A DNA stretch of 13,377 nucleotides from Soonwooa sp023440705 (lineage in GTDB: Bacteria > Bacteroidota > Bacteroidia > Flavobacteriales > Weeksellaceae), in NCBI GenBank assembly GCA_023440705.1, contig JAEXRP010000114.1, positions 1 through 13,377 on the forward strand. The letters are read 5' to 3'. Both the position numbers and the translations under genes were made by a program. Shown here one piece after another: positions 1-8,471 of this stretch (positions are counted from its first letter, which is position 1; the number at the start of each line of letters is the position of its first letter). The notes under the pieces were generated by a model that saw only the letters and a list, made by a program, of their open reading frames with translations, was not told where the DNA came from and searched no databases.

Positions 1-286
1 CTGTGGTACTTTTCCGATAAGATTTTTCAACCACATAATCGACAACTACAGCTTCATGTTTTTGTTCAACAACCGCACGAAATCCTTTTTCCCAAATGAA
101 TGTATAAGAAAAGAAAATTGAGAATAAGTTTAAACTTCCAACAATTAAAAGCGTGAAAAGAAATAAAAATCCTGATTCCCAAATTTTGCCTTTATCACTT
201 TTTGAAACTATTTTCTTTGTAATTCGAAATGCGAAATAAAAGGAAATTACAACAAGAAACAGCAGTATAATTGATGTGGAATTCAT
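1..286 (-). CDS. Small membrane protein, N-terminal part (cut by window edge)
   Basis: Reading the minus strand from an ATG at 286 gives 95 open codons to the window edge, so the C-terminus is missing. The visible part has a hydrophobic segment at about residues 5-20, a short basic stretch (RITKKIVSKSDKGK), a second hydrophobic segment at about 39-62, and then a soluble start with EAVVVDYVVEKSYRK. Two membrane segments followed by a beta-like strand beginning A-x-V-V resemble the arrangement of DUF3592-type membrane proteins, but this is only a resemblance. It lies downstream of the ABC transporter gene on the same strand (66 bases apart), so co-transcription is possible. No clear TAnnTTTG box is seen in the gap. 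Function unknown. Confidence 0.65.
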   Translation of the reverse strand, partial: MNSTSIILLFLVVISFYFAFRITKKIVSKSDKGKIWESGFLFLFTLLIVGSLNLFSIFFSYTFIWEKGFRAVVEQKHEAVVVDYVVEKSYRKSTT

Positions 287-352
287 TGTTTGGATATAAT
301 ATTTATCAATTAAAAATAATACTATTCAACGAAATAAGCTCATCAATTTTAA

Positions 353-2155
353 TTAAGATGAGAGCGTTTTTCTTTCCCCAATCTGCTGTCTCCACATTGC
401 GTAATACAAACCGTTTTCGGCAAGTAAATTTTCGTGCGAACCAGTTTCAATTACTTTTCCGCGTTCCAAAACATAAATTCTGTCCACATGCATAATCGTG
501 CTCAAACGGTGCGCGATGAGAACCGTTATTTGCTCTTTATTCTTAGAAATATCTTTGATGGTTGTTGTGATTTCCTCTTCCGTGATGCTGTCTAATGCAG
601 AAGTTGCTTCATCAAAGATCAATAAATGAGGTTTTCTTAACAACGCTCGTGCAATTGCAATTCTTTGTTTTTCGCCGCCGCTTAATTTTAATCCACCTTC
701 ACCGATTACGGTTTCGATTCCTTTTTCGGCACGCTCTAAAAGTGCTGTACAACTGGACTTTTTCAATGCTAATTGCAAATCTTCTTCGGTTGCATTTGGA
801 TTTACGAAAAGTAAATTTTCTTTTATCGTTCCAGAAAACAGTTGTGTATCCTGCGTTACAAAACCAATTTGATTTCGCAATTCGTCAAAATCAAAATCTT
901 TTCCGTTGATGTTATTATAGAAAATACTTCCTTCCTGCGGTCTATACAAACCAACAAGAAGTTTTACGAGCGTACTTTTTCCGGAACCACTTGGTCCGAC
1001 AAAAGCGATGGTTTCTCCATTTTTAACATCAAAAGAAATCCCGTTCAACGCTTTATATTGCGCCGATTGGTGCTTGAAAGAAACGTCTTTAAACTCCAAT
1101 TCTTCAATGCTTCCGATATGTTTTGGATGGAGCGGTTTTTCTTCCGCAGGTTTTTTCATCAATGTATCAAAATTATTCAATGATGCTTCCGCTTCACGAT
1201 ACGAAATTATAATGTTTCCAATTTCCTGCATTGGCCCGAAAATAAAGAAACCATAAAACATCAGCGACAAATATTGACCTGGCGTTACAATATTTTTAAA
1301 GATTAAAAGCAAAAGCGTGAACGTAATTACTTGTTGAAGAAAATTCACCAAAGTCCCTTGTACAAAGCTTAAAGAACGGATGCGTTTTAGTTTTTTCAGT
1401 TCTAATCCTAAGATTTTGTACGTATTAATATTTAAGCGATTAACTTCTTGATTCGTAAAGCCCAAACTTTTTACGATTTCAATCTTTCTGAGACTTTCTG
1501 TAGTACTTCCAGCCAAAGCTGTTGTTTCAGAAACGATATTTTTCTGAATTTTTTTTATTCTTTTACTCAATAAATTCGTGACAAACGCAATGAAGAAAAT
1601 TCCAACGATATAAACCGGCATAATCGACCAATGCAAACGAAGTGCATAAACAGAAACGAAAATAATGCTCACCAAAATCCCAAAAAAGATGTTCACAAAA
1701 CTGGTAATAAATTTCACCGAATCTTCACGAACTTTTGTTAAAATAGATAAAGTTTCACCACTTCTTTGATCTTCAAACTCTTGAAAAGGAAGTGCCATTG
1801 AGTGTTTCAAACCGTCTGTGAAAATTTTTGCACCATATTTTTGGGTAATCACATTCACAACATAATCTTGGAAAGCTTTTGCAATTCGGCTCACCATCGC
1901 GGTTCCAATCAATAAAAGAAGGAAATAAAACACACCGTGGTAAATTCCATCACCGTATAAATATTGATTTAGATTTCTCGGAAGTGTATTTTCTTTATCA
2001 AAAAAATTAGGATGCGTCACCAAATGGTCGAGGATATTTCCGGTAATCGCAGGCGAAAACAAAGAAAAAACTTGGTTGATGGTGGCTAAAAGTAAAGACA
2101 ATACAATCAGCAATTTATAAGGTTTTAAATATTTAAAAAGCGTTTTCATTTTCAA
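353..2155 (-). CDS. ABC exporter half-transporter (permease fused to ATPase)
   Basis: A 600-residue protein of usual length for an MsbA/MdlB-type exporter that works as a dimer in the inner membrane. About six membrane segments lie between residues 14 and 315, followed by a nucleotide-binding domain from about 350 to the end. All ATPase motifs are intact: Walker A GPSGSGKST (387-395), Q-loop Q435, signature LSGGE (491-495), Walker B LLIFDE with catalytic E516, D-loop SALD and switch H549 (AHRLST). It is therefore probably functional. Substrate cannot be read from sequence; lipids, drugs or peptides are all possible in this family. The chosen start MKMKTLF is supported by a TACTTTTG box a few bases upstream, though the second ATG (2149) is equally plausible. 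No partner subunit gene is adjacent, which favours a homodimer. Confidence 0.95.
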   Translation of the reverse strand: MKMKTLFKYLKPYKLLIVLSLLLATINQVFSLFSPAITGNILDHLVTHPNFFDKENTLPRNLNQYLYGDGIYHGVFYFLLLLIGTAMVSRIAKAFQDYVVNVITQKYGAKIFTDGLKHSMALPFQEFEDQRSGETLSILTKVREDSVKFITSFVNIFFGILVSIIFVSVYALRLHWSIMPVYIVGIFFIAFVTNLLSKRIKKIQKNIVSETTALAGSTTESLRKIEIVKSLGFTNQEVNRLNINTYKILGLELKKLKRIRSLSFVQGTLVNFLQQVITFTLLLLIFKNIVTPGQYLSLMFYGFFIFGPMQEIGNIIISYREAEASLNNFDTLMKKPAEEKPLHPKHIGSIEELEFKDVSFKHQSAQYKALNGISFDVKNGETIAFVGPSGSGKSTLVKLLVGLYRPQEGSIFYNNINGKDFDFDELRNQIGFVTQDTQLFSGTIKENLLFVNPNATEEDLQLALKKSSCTALLERAEKGIETVIGEGGLKLSGGEKQRIAIARALLRKPHLLIFDEATSALDSITEEEITTTIKDISKNKEQITVLIAHRLSTIMHVDRIYVLERGKVIETGSHENLLAENGLYYAMWRQQIGERKTLSS

Positions 2156-2166
2156 AAATAATGCTG

Positions 2167-2194
2167 CAAAAGTAGAGATATATTTTTAGCAAAA
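2167..2194 (-). promoter_or_regulatory. Candidate Bacteroidota promoter of the ABC exporter gene
   Basis: On the minus strand TACTTTTG (2174 to 2167) matches the Bacteroidota -7 consensus TAnnTTTG, and TTTTG (2194 to 2190) sits 15 bases further upstream as a possible -33 element. The spacing is shorter than the usual 19 or so. Transcription would start only a few bases before the start codon at 2155, giving a very short leader. Confidence 0.45.
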
Positions 2195-2312
2195 GGCATG
2201 TAATTATTGAAAATCGATAGAATGAAACAATCGTGATTACTTTAAAATATCAAAAAAGCATTCCAAATCTCTTTTAAAAATTGGCAATATTATTTATCGT
2301 TAATATTTTGTT

Positions 2313-2320
2313 TAAATTTG
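2313..2320 (+). promoter_or_regulatory. Candidate -7 box before the 256-residue gene
   Basis: TAAATTTG matches TAnnTTTG exactly and lies 22 bases before the ATG at 2343, the right place for a start of transcription near 2326. No convincing -33 TTTG is found at the expected distance, so this is a weak call made on one element. Confidence 0.3.
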
Positions 2321-2342
2321 AACAAACTAATGCGATAAGAGA

Positions 2343-3113
2343 ATGTTAGACGTTGTGCAGCAACTTACACAAGAAATCCTTGATCATGTAAAGGTGCGAA
2401 ATTCTGTGTTGGGAAAGACCAATGATTGGAAAAATAGTCATTATGAAAGCCTGTCCGAAATTATTAACGAGGAACTTTTTGAAAAAATAGATATTAATAG
2501 CGAGGCTTTTTTTAGTTTGGGCAATACTATTTCTCCCATTACATTAAAACGAATTTTTAAAAATCAGATAAAAGAATCTGCTTATAAAGATGCTCGTTTC
2601 TTGAAATCACTTGAGAAGCTTTCCATATTTTTGGGATATGAAGAACTCAACATTTTTATTGCTCAAAAAGTATCATCGAAAGATAATTCTGAAGTAGATG
2701 ATTTAGCAGTGGCAATTTCTCTAATTGAAAAAGCTTGTGCTTCTGAATATAAGCAAATGCTACACCTCCCCGATTTAGATTTGGCGGATTTTGATGGTGT
2801 TGTTTGTAATTCTTCTCCTTATCTCAAAAGGATTGAAATGTATTTGCAAAAACTTTCTTCGTATGGCAAATTGAAACTTCAAGAAGACTTAAGCAATTTT
2901 GAAGTTTATAATTATCAACTTGTATCAAAAGATGATAATACACTTGTCGTCAAAACTGAAGAAACTTGGAATCTTATTTTTTCTGCTAACGAAAAGTTTT
3001 TTCCATACCAAAAAAAAGAAGAACAGGTCTATTTTTTACGCAAAAATGAAGACAATAGTTGGCTTATTTGGGATAATTATAATCCTGATATTGAACAAAT
3101 TTTAAATTCGTAA
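2343..3113 (+). CDS. Hypothetical protein with TLKR-type N-terminal motif and NTF2-like C-terminus
   Basis: A 256-residue protein that I do not recognise by name. It has no signal peptide or membrane segment and is probably cytoplasmic. The N-terminal part (about 34-105) carries ESLSEIINEEL followed by ISPITLKRIFKN (63-74), similar to a short helical motif (Ser-x-x-TLKR) found at the N-terminus of many Bacteroidota proteins of unknown role and reminiscent of helix-turn-helix recognition segments. After a middle helical part with acidic LPDLDLADFDG (142-152), residues about 185-245 look beta-rich: LVVKTEETWNL, QVYFLRK, WLIWDN. This pattern resembles NTF2-like/IMS-type accessory domains. A role in stress or regulation would be speculation. 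The gene stands alone, divergent from the ABC exporter, with an imperfect hairpin right at its stop codon. Confidence 0.8.
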   Translation: MLDVVQQLTQEILDHVKVRNSVLGKTNDWKNSHYESLSEIINEELFEKIDINSEAFFSLGNTISPITLKRIFKNQIKESAYKDARFLKSLEKLSIFLGYEELNIFIAQKVSSKDNSEVDDLAVAISLIEKACASEYKQMLHLPDLDLADFDGVVCNSSPYLKRIEMYLQKLSSYGKLKLQEDLSNFEVYNYQLVSKDDNTLVVKTEETWNLIFSANEKFFPYQKKEEQVYFLRKNEDNSWLIWDNYNPDIEQILNS

Positions 3114-3142
3114 TAGACTTGCTCCAAAGAACAAGCCTATTA
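3111..3142 (+). terminator. Imperfect hairpin at the end of the 256-residue gene
   Basis: TAATAGACTTG (3111-3121, including the stop codon) and CAAGCCTATTA (3132-3142) can form an 11-position stem with one mismatch around a 10-base loop. It sits where a terminator would be expected, but the T-tract after it is poor, so it may instead be an mRNA 3'-end stabiliser. The rest of the gap up to 3347 shows no gene and no clear promoter. Confidence 0.4.
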
Positions 3143-3347
3143 CATAATTTCCTTCATTTGTGTTCTTGACAGTAAAGATAGTTAAGCTTATTTCGTTGAC
3201 CTATTCTTAAGTTGATCTTATCTTCGTAAAGTACCATGGTAGGGCAATTTGAAAAGAATTTAATATTGAATAACTGAAATTTTAATTTCTTTTTTAAATG
3301 TTGTTTTGATATTTGTATGAAATATTATTTATATTTTTAAAATAAAA

Positions 3348-3809
3348 ATGAAGCCTTTCTTTGTTTTAATTTTATCTTTTTTAATTACTTTGTTAGGAAC
3401 TCTTATCGTTTCAAAAGAAATTGATCTTATATTTTCAGGAAGATTGGCCTTGCCTGTCATGTTGATTTTTACTTCAATTGGTCACTTTAAGTACGAAAAA
3501 ACAATGGCCATGATGCTTCCCCATTTTGTACCGAAAAGGCAACTTATTATTTTGTTGACTGGTCTTATAGAGATTGCCGCTGCAGTCGGAATTTTTATTC
3601 CTCAGATTCAAAAGATAACAGGTATTTTACTCATTTTATTTTTTATTCTAATTCTACCTGCTAATATTTTTGCATCGCTCCATAACATTAATTTTGAAAC
3701 GGGTAATCGTGACGGCAAAGGCATGTCATATCTTTACTTTTTTAGAATTCCATTTCAAATTTTACTTGTAATTTGGACTTTTATTTTTGTAGTTAGACAA
3801 TTTAATTAA
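3348..3809 (+). CDS. DoxX-like small integral membrane protein
   Basis: A 153-residue, very hydrophobic protein with four to five membrane segments (about 4-23, 31-47, 65-84, 88-108, 130-149). The pattern IGHFKYEKTMAMMLPHFVP, then TGLIEIAAAVGIFIP, then LPANIFASLHN and a late RIPFQILLVIW, is typical of the DoxX-like family in Bacteroidota. DoxX proteins are membrane subunits or partners in redox-related complexes in some organisms, but most members, including this subtype, have no assigned reaction. The gene is flanked by 234 and 111 bases without coding sequence, so it is probably monocistronic; nothing nearby indicates a partner. Confidence 0.8.
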   Translation: MKPFFVLILSFLITLLGTLIVSKEIDLIFSGRLALPVMLIFTSIGHFKYEKTMAMMLPHFVPKRQLIILLTGLIEIAAAVGIFIPQIQKITGILLILFFILILPANIFASLHNINFETGNRDGKGMSYLYFFRIPFQILLVIWTFIFVVRQFN

Positions 3810-3895
3810 CATATTTTTTTTAACGTTATTAAATTCGAAAACTATTTTAATAATTATTTAAGCAAAAAAATACAAAAGCGGTTTTTCATTTGATA

Positions 3896-3903
3896 TAATT
3901 TTG
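3896..3903 (+). promoter_or_regulatory. Candidate -7 box of the TonB-dependent receptor gene
   Basis: TAATTTTG fits TAnnTTTG and lies 17 bases before the ATG at 3921, so the leader would be only about 10 bases. No TTTG is found about 19 bases further upstream. The 111-base gap contains no TPP riboswitch and no clear operator dyad. Confidence 0.4.
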
Positions 3904-3920
3904 CAATACAAATTTTCTCA

Positions 3921-5873
3921 ATGAAAAAAATAATAGCTTCCGCTGCTATACTTTGTTCCCTAACAGCTTTCGCGCAACAGAAATCTGATACGATAAAAAA
4001 GGAAAACGAAATACAAGAAGTAACCATCGTCGCTTCCTCTAGAACGCAACAAAAAATTGAAAATTCTCCGCAAAAAGTTGAAGTTCTTGGCAAGGAAGAA
4101 ATGACGGAAGAAAGCGGTATAAAACCTGCTGGAATCGGAAGTATTCTTGGTGATATTAGCGGTGTGCAAATTCAACAAAGTTCTGCGGTCTCAGGAAATT
4201 CGAATATCAGAATTCAAGGTTTAGATGGTCGTTACACACAAATTCTTCGCGACGGAATGCCTTTGTTCGATGGATTTAGCGGAGGTTTGGGCGTTCTGAA
4301 TATTCCGCCTTTGGATTTGCAACAAATTGAATTGATAAAAGGTTCGGCTTCCACACTTTATGGCGGCGGTGCAATTGGCGGCTTGGTGAACGTAATTTCC
4401 AGAAAGCCAACTTCAAAGCAAGAATTAACGGCGCTTGTAAACTACTCTACATTGGATGAAAAAAACCTAAATTTATTTGCATCTAACAAATACAAATGGT
4501 TTGGTTACACACTTTTTGGAGGTTATACACATCAAAACGAGCAAGATGTAAACAAGGATGGATTTTCGGATGTTCCACAAATTCGATCTTTGGTTGTTCA
4601 TCCAAAATTGTTTTTTTATCCATCTGAAAATTCTACCATTAGTTTGGGTTGGAGCGGAAGTTTTGATAAAAATTTAGGTGGTGATATGCAAGTCATTAAA
4701 AATGGAGAATCAGCTGACCATCAATATTTCGAGCGAAATAAATTGCAAAGAAATACTTATGAATTGGTTTATGATCAAAAATTCAATGATGATTCAAAAC
4801 TTGAATTAAAAAACAGTTTAAGCGATTTCGAAAGAAAATTTACAAACAATGATAATTTTTTGAATGCCAATCAAACCAATTATTTTTCGGAGCTTTCTTA
4901 TGTAAAACCGATGAATAATATGATTTGGGTTTTGGGAACCGATTTTCAAGGAAGCCGTTTTAATCCAGAAACTTTTCAAAAGTTCAACATACCAAAATTT
5001 GAAAACAATAGCTTTGGTTTCTTTCTTCAAAACACTTTAAAATTCAATAAAACAACGATAGAAACTGGAATTAGAAACGATTTCACCAATCATTATGGAA
5101 GCTTCTTCTTGCCAAGTGTGGCGATGATTTATCATTTTAACGATCATTGGGCAGCGCGTGGTGGCGTAGGCTTGGGCTATAAAGTTCCGAATGCATTGGC
5201 TCCACAGATGATAGATTATCCACTGGAAAACCTGATGCCTATTAATATTCAGACGACGAAAGCTGAAAAATCTGTGGGTTATAATTTAGAATTCAATTAT
5301 AAAAAGAAATTCGAAAACGGAAACTGCATTTTCATTAATCAAGCGTTTTTCCTCACCAGCATCAGTCATCCTGTGATTGCAACTTTGGACGCAAATCAAA
5401 ACGTGTATTTTGCGAATCAAGATCAACCCGTGCTTTCAAAAGGTTTTGACACTTATATGAAAGGAACCATCGACGATTGGGAGCTTTATTTGGGTTATAC
5501 TTTTACGATTGCGAAATATAAATTCCTAAACGGAAATCAATTCATTCCATTAACGCCAAAAAATCGTGCTGCTATGACGGTTGTTAAAGATTTCAACGGC
5601 GGTTGGAAATTCGGTGTAGAAGCCTCGTACAACGGAAGCCAATACAGACTGGATTACAACAAAACGCCAGATTATTTATTTGCGGCAGCCATGATTTCAA
5701 AAGATTTGGGCGAGCATTTCACAGTGGTTTTAAATTGTGAAAATCTATTTGATTACAGACAAAGTCGCAAAGAAAGATTATATACTGGAAGTACGTTAAA
5801 TCCGAGTTTTAATCCACTTTGGGGACCAATTGATGGTCGAGTTTTCAATCTTTCGGTGAAGTGGAAATTGTAA
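3921..5873 (+). CDS. TonB-dependent outer-membrane receptor
   Basis: A 650-residue outer-membrane receptor, close in size to BtuB/CirA-like siderophore or cobalamin receptors. Residues 1-18 are a signal peptide (MKKIIASAAILCSLTAFA, cut before QQ). A likely TonB box follows in EIQEVTIVAS (30-39). The plug domain covers about 46-163, with the hallmarks IRIQGLDGRY (96-105), LRDGMP, IELIKGSASTLYGGGAIGG and VNVISR. The remainder is beta-strand rich with aromatic, Asn-rich repeats and ends VFNLSVKWKL. An aspartate-rich loop (QDVNKDGFSDVP) is typical of extracellular loops. It would import a chelated metal or vitamin using TonB energy. The substrate is not readable: the thiamine operon is next door but convergent, and this gene has no thiamine riboswitch, so a thiamine role is not supported. 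Confidence 0.93.
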   Translation: MKKIIASAAILCSLTAFAQQKSDTIKKENEIQEVTIVASSRTQQKIENSPQKVEVLGKEEMTEESGIKPAGIGSILGDISGVQIQQSSAVSGNSNIRIQGLDGRYTQILRDGMPLFDGFSGGLGVLNIPPLDLQQIELIKGSASTLYGGGAIGGLVNVISRKPTSKQELTALVNYSTLDEKNLNLFASNKYKWFGYTLFGGYTHQNEQDVNKDGFSDVPQIRSLVVHPKLFFYPSENSTISLGWSGSFDKNLGGDMQVIKNGESADHQYFERNKLQRNTYELVYDQKFNDDSKLELKNSLSDFERKFTNNDNFLNANQTNYFSELSYVKPMNNMIWVLGTDFQGSRFNPETFQKFNIPKFENNSFGFFLQNTLKFNKTTIETGIRNDFTNHYGSFFLPSVAMIYHFNDHWAARGGVGLGYKVPNALAPQMIDYPLENLMPINIQTTKAEKSVGYNLEFNYKKKFENGNCIFINQAFFLTSISHPVIATLDANQNVYFANQDQPVLSKGFDTYMKGTIDDWELYLGYTFTIAKYKFLNGNQFIPLTPKNRAAMTVVKDFNGGWKFGVEASYNGSQYRLDYNKTPDYLFAAAMISKDLGEHFTVVLNCENLFDYRQSRKERLYTGSTLNPSFNPLWGPIDGRVFNLSVKWKL

Positions 5874-5876
5874 TTT

Positions 5877-6578
5877 TTAAAAATCAACCTGCGTAAAATT
5901 CCAGTTTAAAGTATCAATAATTAAAAGTTGATTGGTTTTTACTGGAAGTTTACAAATAATTTTGAGTGTATTCATCGCCATAAAACTGCCAACAATGCCT
6001 GGAAGAGCGCCTAAAACGCCGTTTTTATCACAATCTAAAGCGATTTCGGGACAATCTGGAAAAATATCTCGCAAGTTTCTACTTCCTTGATGATTGAACA
6101 CAGCAACTTGACCTTCGAAACCTAAAATACTGCCATAAACCAAGGTTTTTCCTAATTGAACACAAGTGTCATTAAGTAAATATCTTGTCACAAAATTATC
6201 GGAAGCATCAGCGATGACATCAAATTCTTTTAAAATGGAATTCGCATTTTCCGACGTAATTTTTGATTTAAAACCTATAAATTCAACATTAGAATTGATG
6301 TTTTGAACAAAATTTTGTGCGCTATCAACTTTTGATGTTCCAACAGAATTTTCAGTGTGAATAATTTGTCGATTTAGGTTATGAGTTTCAACTTCATCAA
6401 AATCTGCAACGCCAATTTCCCCAACGCCAGCCGCTGCTAAATACTGAATTACAGGACTTCCCAAACCGCCAGCGCCGACGACAAGAACTTTGGCTGACAA
6501 AATTTTGTTTTGACCTTCAACACCAATTTCATCCATAAAAATTTGGCGACTGTAGCGTGTAAATTCTTCGTTTTTCAT
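5877..6578 (-). CDS. thiF: ThiF-family E1-like adenylyltransferase for ThiS
   Basis: A 233-residue member of the ThiF/MoeB/HesA family. It would adenylate the ThiS C-terminal Gly-Gly so that sulfur can be loaded for thiazole synthesis. Visible landmarks: RYSRQI (8-13), nucleotide-binding GAGGLGS (35-41), DFDEVETHNLNRQ (59-71), K83 in VGTSKV, DASDN (124-128) and GVLGALPGIVGS (187-198). C183 just before GVLG occupies the position of the functional cysteine of E. coli ThiF. The zinc-binding CxxC pairs of the classic enzymes are absent: the segment reads NLRDIFPD, and the protein ends about 45 residues after C183. It is the last gene of the operon and its ATG follows the thiH stop directly (TAAATG). 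It may also serve MoaD-type proteins; no moeB is in the window. Confidence 0.93.
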   Translation of the reverse strand: MKNEEFTRYSRQIFMDEIGVEGQNKILSAKVLVVGAGGLGSPVIQYLAAAGVGEIGVADFDEVETHNLNRQIIHTENSVGTSKVDSAQNFVQNINSNVEFIGFKSKITSENANSILKEFDVIADASDNFVTRYLLNDTCVQLGKTLVYGSILGFEGQVAVFNHQGSRNLRDIFPDCPEIALDCDKNGVLGALPGIVGSFMAMNTLKIICKLPVKTNQLLIIDTLNWNFTQVDF

Positions 6579-7688
6579 TTAAGAATAAGCTTTATCCCAA
6601 TCCTTCATCACAGGATCGTAACCTGCATTTTTAATGATATTTTTAATTTCATCCATGCTGCGTTCATCCGAAGTTTCGAACTGCTCCAAAGAATTTTCAT
6701 CTACAGAATAACCGCCAGGATTGGTTTTAGAAGCCGCACTCATCGTCGTTGCGCCCAATTGCACAATATGATTTCTAAAATTTTCGTTTTCGCGAGTCGA
6801 GATAGAAATTTCCAAATCGGCATTCCAAATTCTGTAAGCAAAAATTAGTTGTAAAAGATCACGATCCTTCATTTCAAAATTTGGTTCAATGATTCCTTCC
6901 GCAGGTCTCAATCTAGGAAAAGACACCGAAAACTTCGATTGCCAATAGGTTTTTTGTAAATAATCGATGTGCAGAGCGTTGAAAAAACTATCGATTCGCC
7001 AATCTTCTAAACCAAGCAAAACGCCCAATCCCATTTTATGAAAATCCGCATTACCAACGCGATCTGGCGTATCGAGACGGTATTCAAAATTAGATTTTCG
7101 ACCCTTTGGATGGTAAATTTTGTAAACATCTTGATGATAAGTTTCTTGATACACCAAAACCGAATGAACGCCCGCTTCATGCAAAGCTCGATATTCATTA
7201 GTTTCCAAAGGTTGAACCTCAATAGAAATATTCGAAAATAAAGGTTTTAAAAGCGAAACTGCATTCAAGAAATACGGAAGTCCAACTTTATGTTGCGCCT
7301 CACCGCTTACCAAAAGAACGTGATCGACTCCCATTTTTTTGAGGATTGAAGCTTCTTTCAGCAATTCTTGATCAGTTAAAGTTTTGCGCTTTATTTTATT
7401 ATCCAAACTAAATCCACAATACGTACAAATATTTTGACACTCGTTGCTAACGTACAACGGCGCATACATTTGGATGGTTTTCCCGAATCTTTTCTGCGTT
7501 AATTGCTGAGATTTTCGAGCCATTTCTTCTAAGAAAAATTTAGCTGAAGGCGACAACAAAACCAAAAAATCCTCAAGATTTAGTTTCTGTTTATTTAAAA
7601 CTTGCCGTACATCATTTTCTGTGCACGAATAAACCTTTGCATTGATTTCATCCCAAGAATATTCTTCAAAAACATCTTTAAAACTCAT
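6579..7688 (-). CDS. thiH: 2-iminoacetate synthase ThiH (radical SAM tyrosine lyase)
   Basis: 369 residues, normal for ThiH. It cleaves tyrosine to p-cresol and dehydroglycine, the latter feeding ThiG. The radical SAM cluster motif CxxxCxxC is C84, C88, C91 in NECQNICTYCGFS. Other family signatures are VSGEAQHKVG (127-136), EVQPLETNEY (157-166), VYQETYH, SFPRLRP (256-262) and SAASKTNPGGY (317-327). Presence of ThiH rather than glycine oxidase ThiO indicates the tyrosine-dependent, oxygen-sensitive route to the thiazole. It starts 9 bases after the thiG stop and abuts thiF. Confidence 0.97.
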   Translation of the reverse strand: MSFKDVFEEYSWDEINAKVYSCTENDVRQVLNKQKLNLEDFLVLLSPSAKFFLEEMARKSQQLTQKRFGKTIQMYAPLYVSNECQNICTYCGFSLDNKIKRKTLTDQELLKEASILKKMGVDHVLLVSGEAQHKVGLPYFLNAVSLLKPLFSNISIEVQPLETNEYRALHEAGVHSVLVYQETYHQDVYKIYHPKGRKSNFEYRLDTPDRVGNADFHKMGLGVLLGLEDWRIDSFFNALHIDYLQKTYWQSKFSVSFPRLRPAEGIIEPNFEMKDRDLLQLIFAYRIWNADLEISISTRENENFRNHIVQLGATTMSAASKTNPGGYSVDENSLEQFETSDERSMDEIKNIIKNAGYDPVMKDWDKAYS

Positions 7689-7697
7689 GATATTTCT

Positions 7698-8471
7698 TTA
7701 ATCATCCAACAAAAAAGCAGTTAACGGACTCGATGCTTCCGCTCGATTTTGAATTGCCCCCAAACCACTTTCAAAAGCGCGTCGTCCCGCTATTACAGCC
7801 TCTTTAAAAGCAGTTGCCATCTCTACAGGATTCTTTGCAACAGCAATCGCAGTATTTACTAAAACCGCATCAGCGCCCAATTCCATAGCTTTTGCAGCGT
7901 CGGAAGGCGCGCCAATTCCTGCATCTACAACCACAGGAACTTTGCTTTGCTCGATAATAATTTCTAAAAAATCGATGGTTTTAAGACCTTTGTTCGTTCC
8001 AATCGGCGCTCCCAAAGGCATTACAACGGACGTTCCTGCATTCTCCAACAATTTACACAACACTGGATCGGCATGAATGTACGGCATAACCACGAAACCC
8101 AATTTCGCTAATTCTTCCGTAGCTTTCAGCGTTTCGATAGGATCTGGCAGCAAATATCTTGGATCTGGATGAATCTCTAATTTCACAAAATTAGTTTCTA
8201 AAGCTTCGCGAGCCAATTCCGCCGCTAAAACCGCTTCTTTCGCGTTTCTTGCGCCCGAAGTATTGGGCAAAAGATTGGCTTTTGTTTTTTTTAATTCTGC
8301 TAATAATTCGTCTGTTGGAGAATCGAAATCGACACGTTTTAACGCCATGGTCACCAACTCAGATTCTGAAGCTTGAACGGCTTCTCGCATTTGACTTAAA
8401 CTGCCGAATTTCCCTGTTCCTAAGAACAATCTTGATGAAAATTCTGTGCTACCTATTTGTAATTTTTTCAT
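7698..8471 (-). CDS. thiG: Thiazole synthase ThiG
   Basis: 257 residues, full length. It condenses 1-deoxy-xylulose 5-phosphate, dehydroglycine and sulfur from ThiS thiocarboxylate to the thiazole phosphate, in a complex with ThiH. The Schiff-base lysine is K97 in FVKLEIHPD. Substrate and phosphate-binding segments are LPNTSGARNAKEA (68-80), MPLGAPIGTNKG (151-162) and VDAGIGAPSDAA (182-193), with the C-terminal RAFESGLGAIQNRAEASSP. The start codon overlaps the thiE stop (ATGA, 8468-8471), suggesting translational coupling. Start MKKLQIG is the usual one for the family. Confidence 0.97.
   Translation of the reverse strand: MKKLQIGSTEFSSRLFLGTGKFGSLSQMREAVQASESELVTMALKRVDFDSPTDELLAELKKTKANLLPNTSGARNAKEAVLAAELAREALETNFVKLEIHPDPRYLLPDPIETLKATEELAKLGFVVMPYIHADPVLCKLLENAGTSVVMPLGAPIGTNKGLKTIDFLEIIIEQSKVPVVVDAGIGAPSDAAKAMELGADAVLVNTAIAVAKNPVEMATAFKEAVIAGRRAFESGLGAIQNRAEASSPLTAFLLDD

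Noticed and set aside
339..362. Hairpin CTCATC / GATGAG around the stop codon of the ABC exporter gene
   Set aside because: Only 6 bp with a 12-base AT loop containing the stop codon itself and no T-run; too weak to call a terminator.
3801..3833. AT-rich imperfect dyad after the DoxX-like gene
   Set aside because: The stem is almost all A-T with a bulge, and the T-run lies in the loop and not after the stem; it does not look like an intrinsic terminator.
3810..3920. Possible thiamine-regulated receptor (TonB receptor next to thi operon)
   Set aside because: No THI-box landmarks occur upstream of the receptor, and it is convergent with, not part of, the operon. Proximity alone does not support thiamine as substrate.
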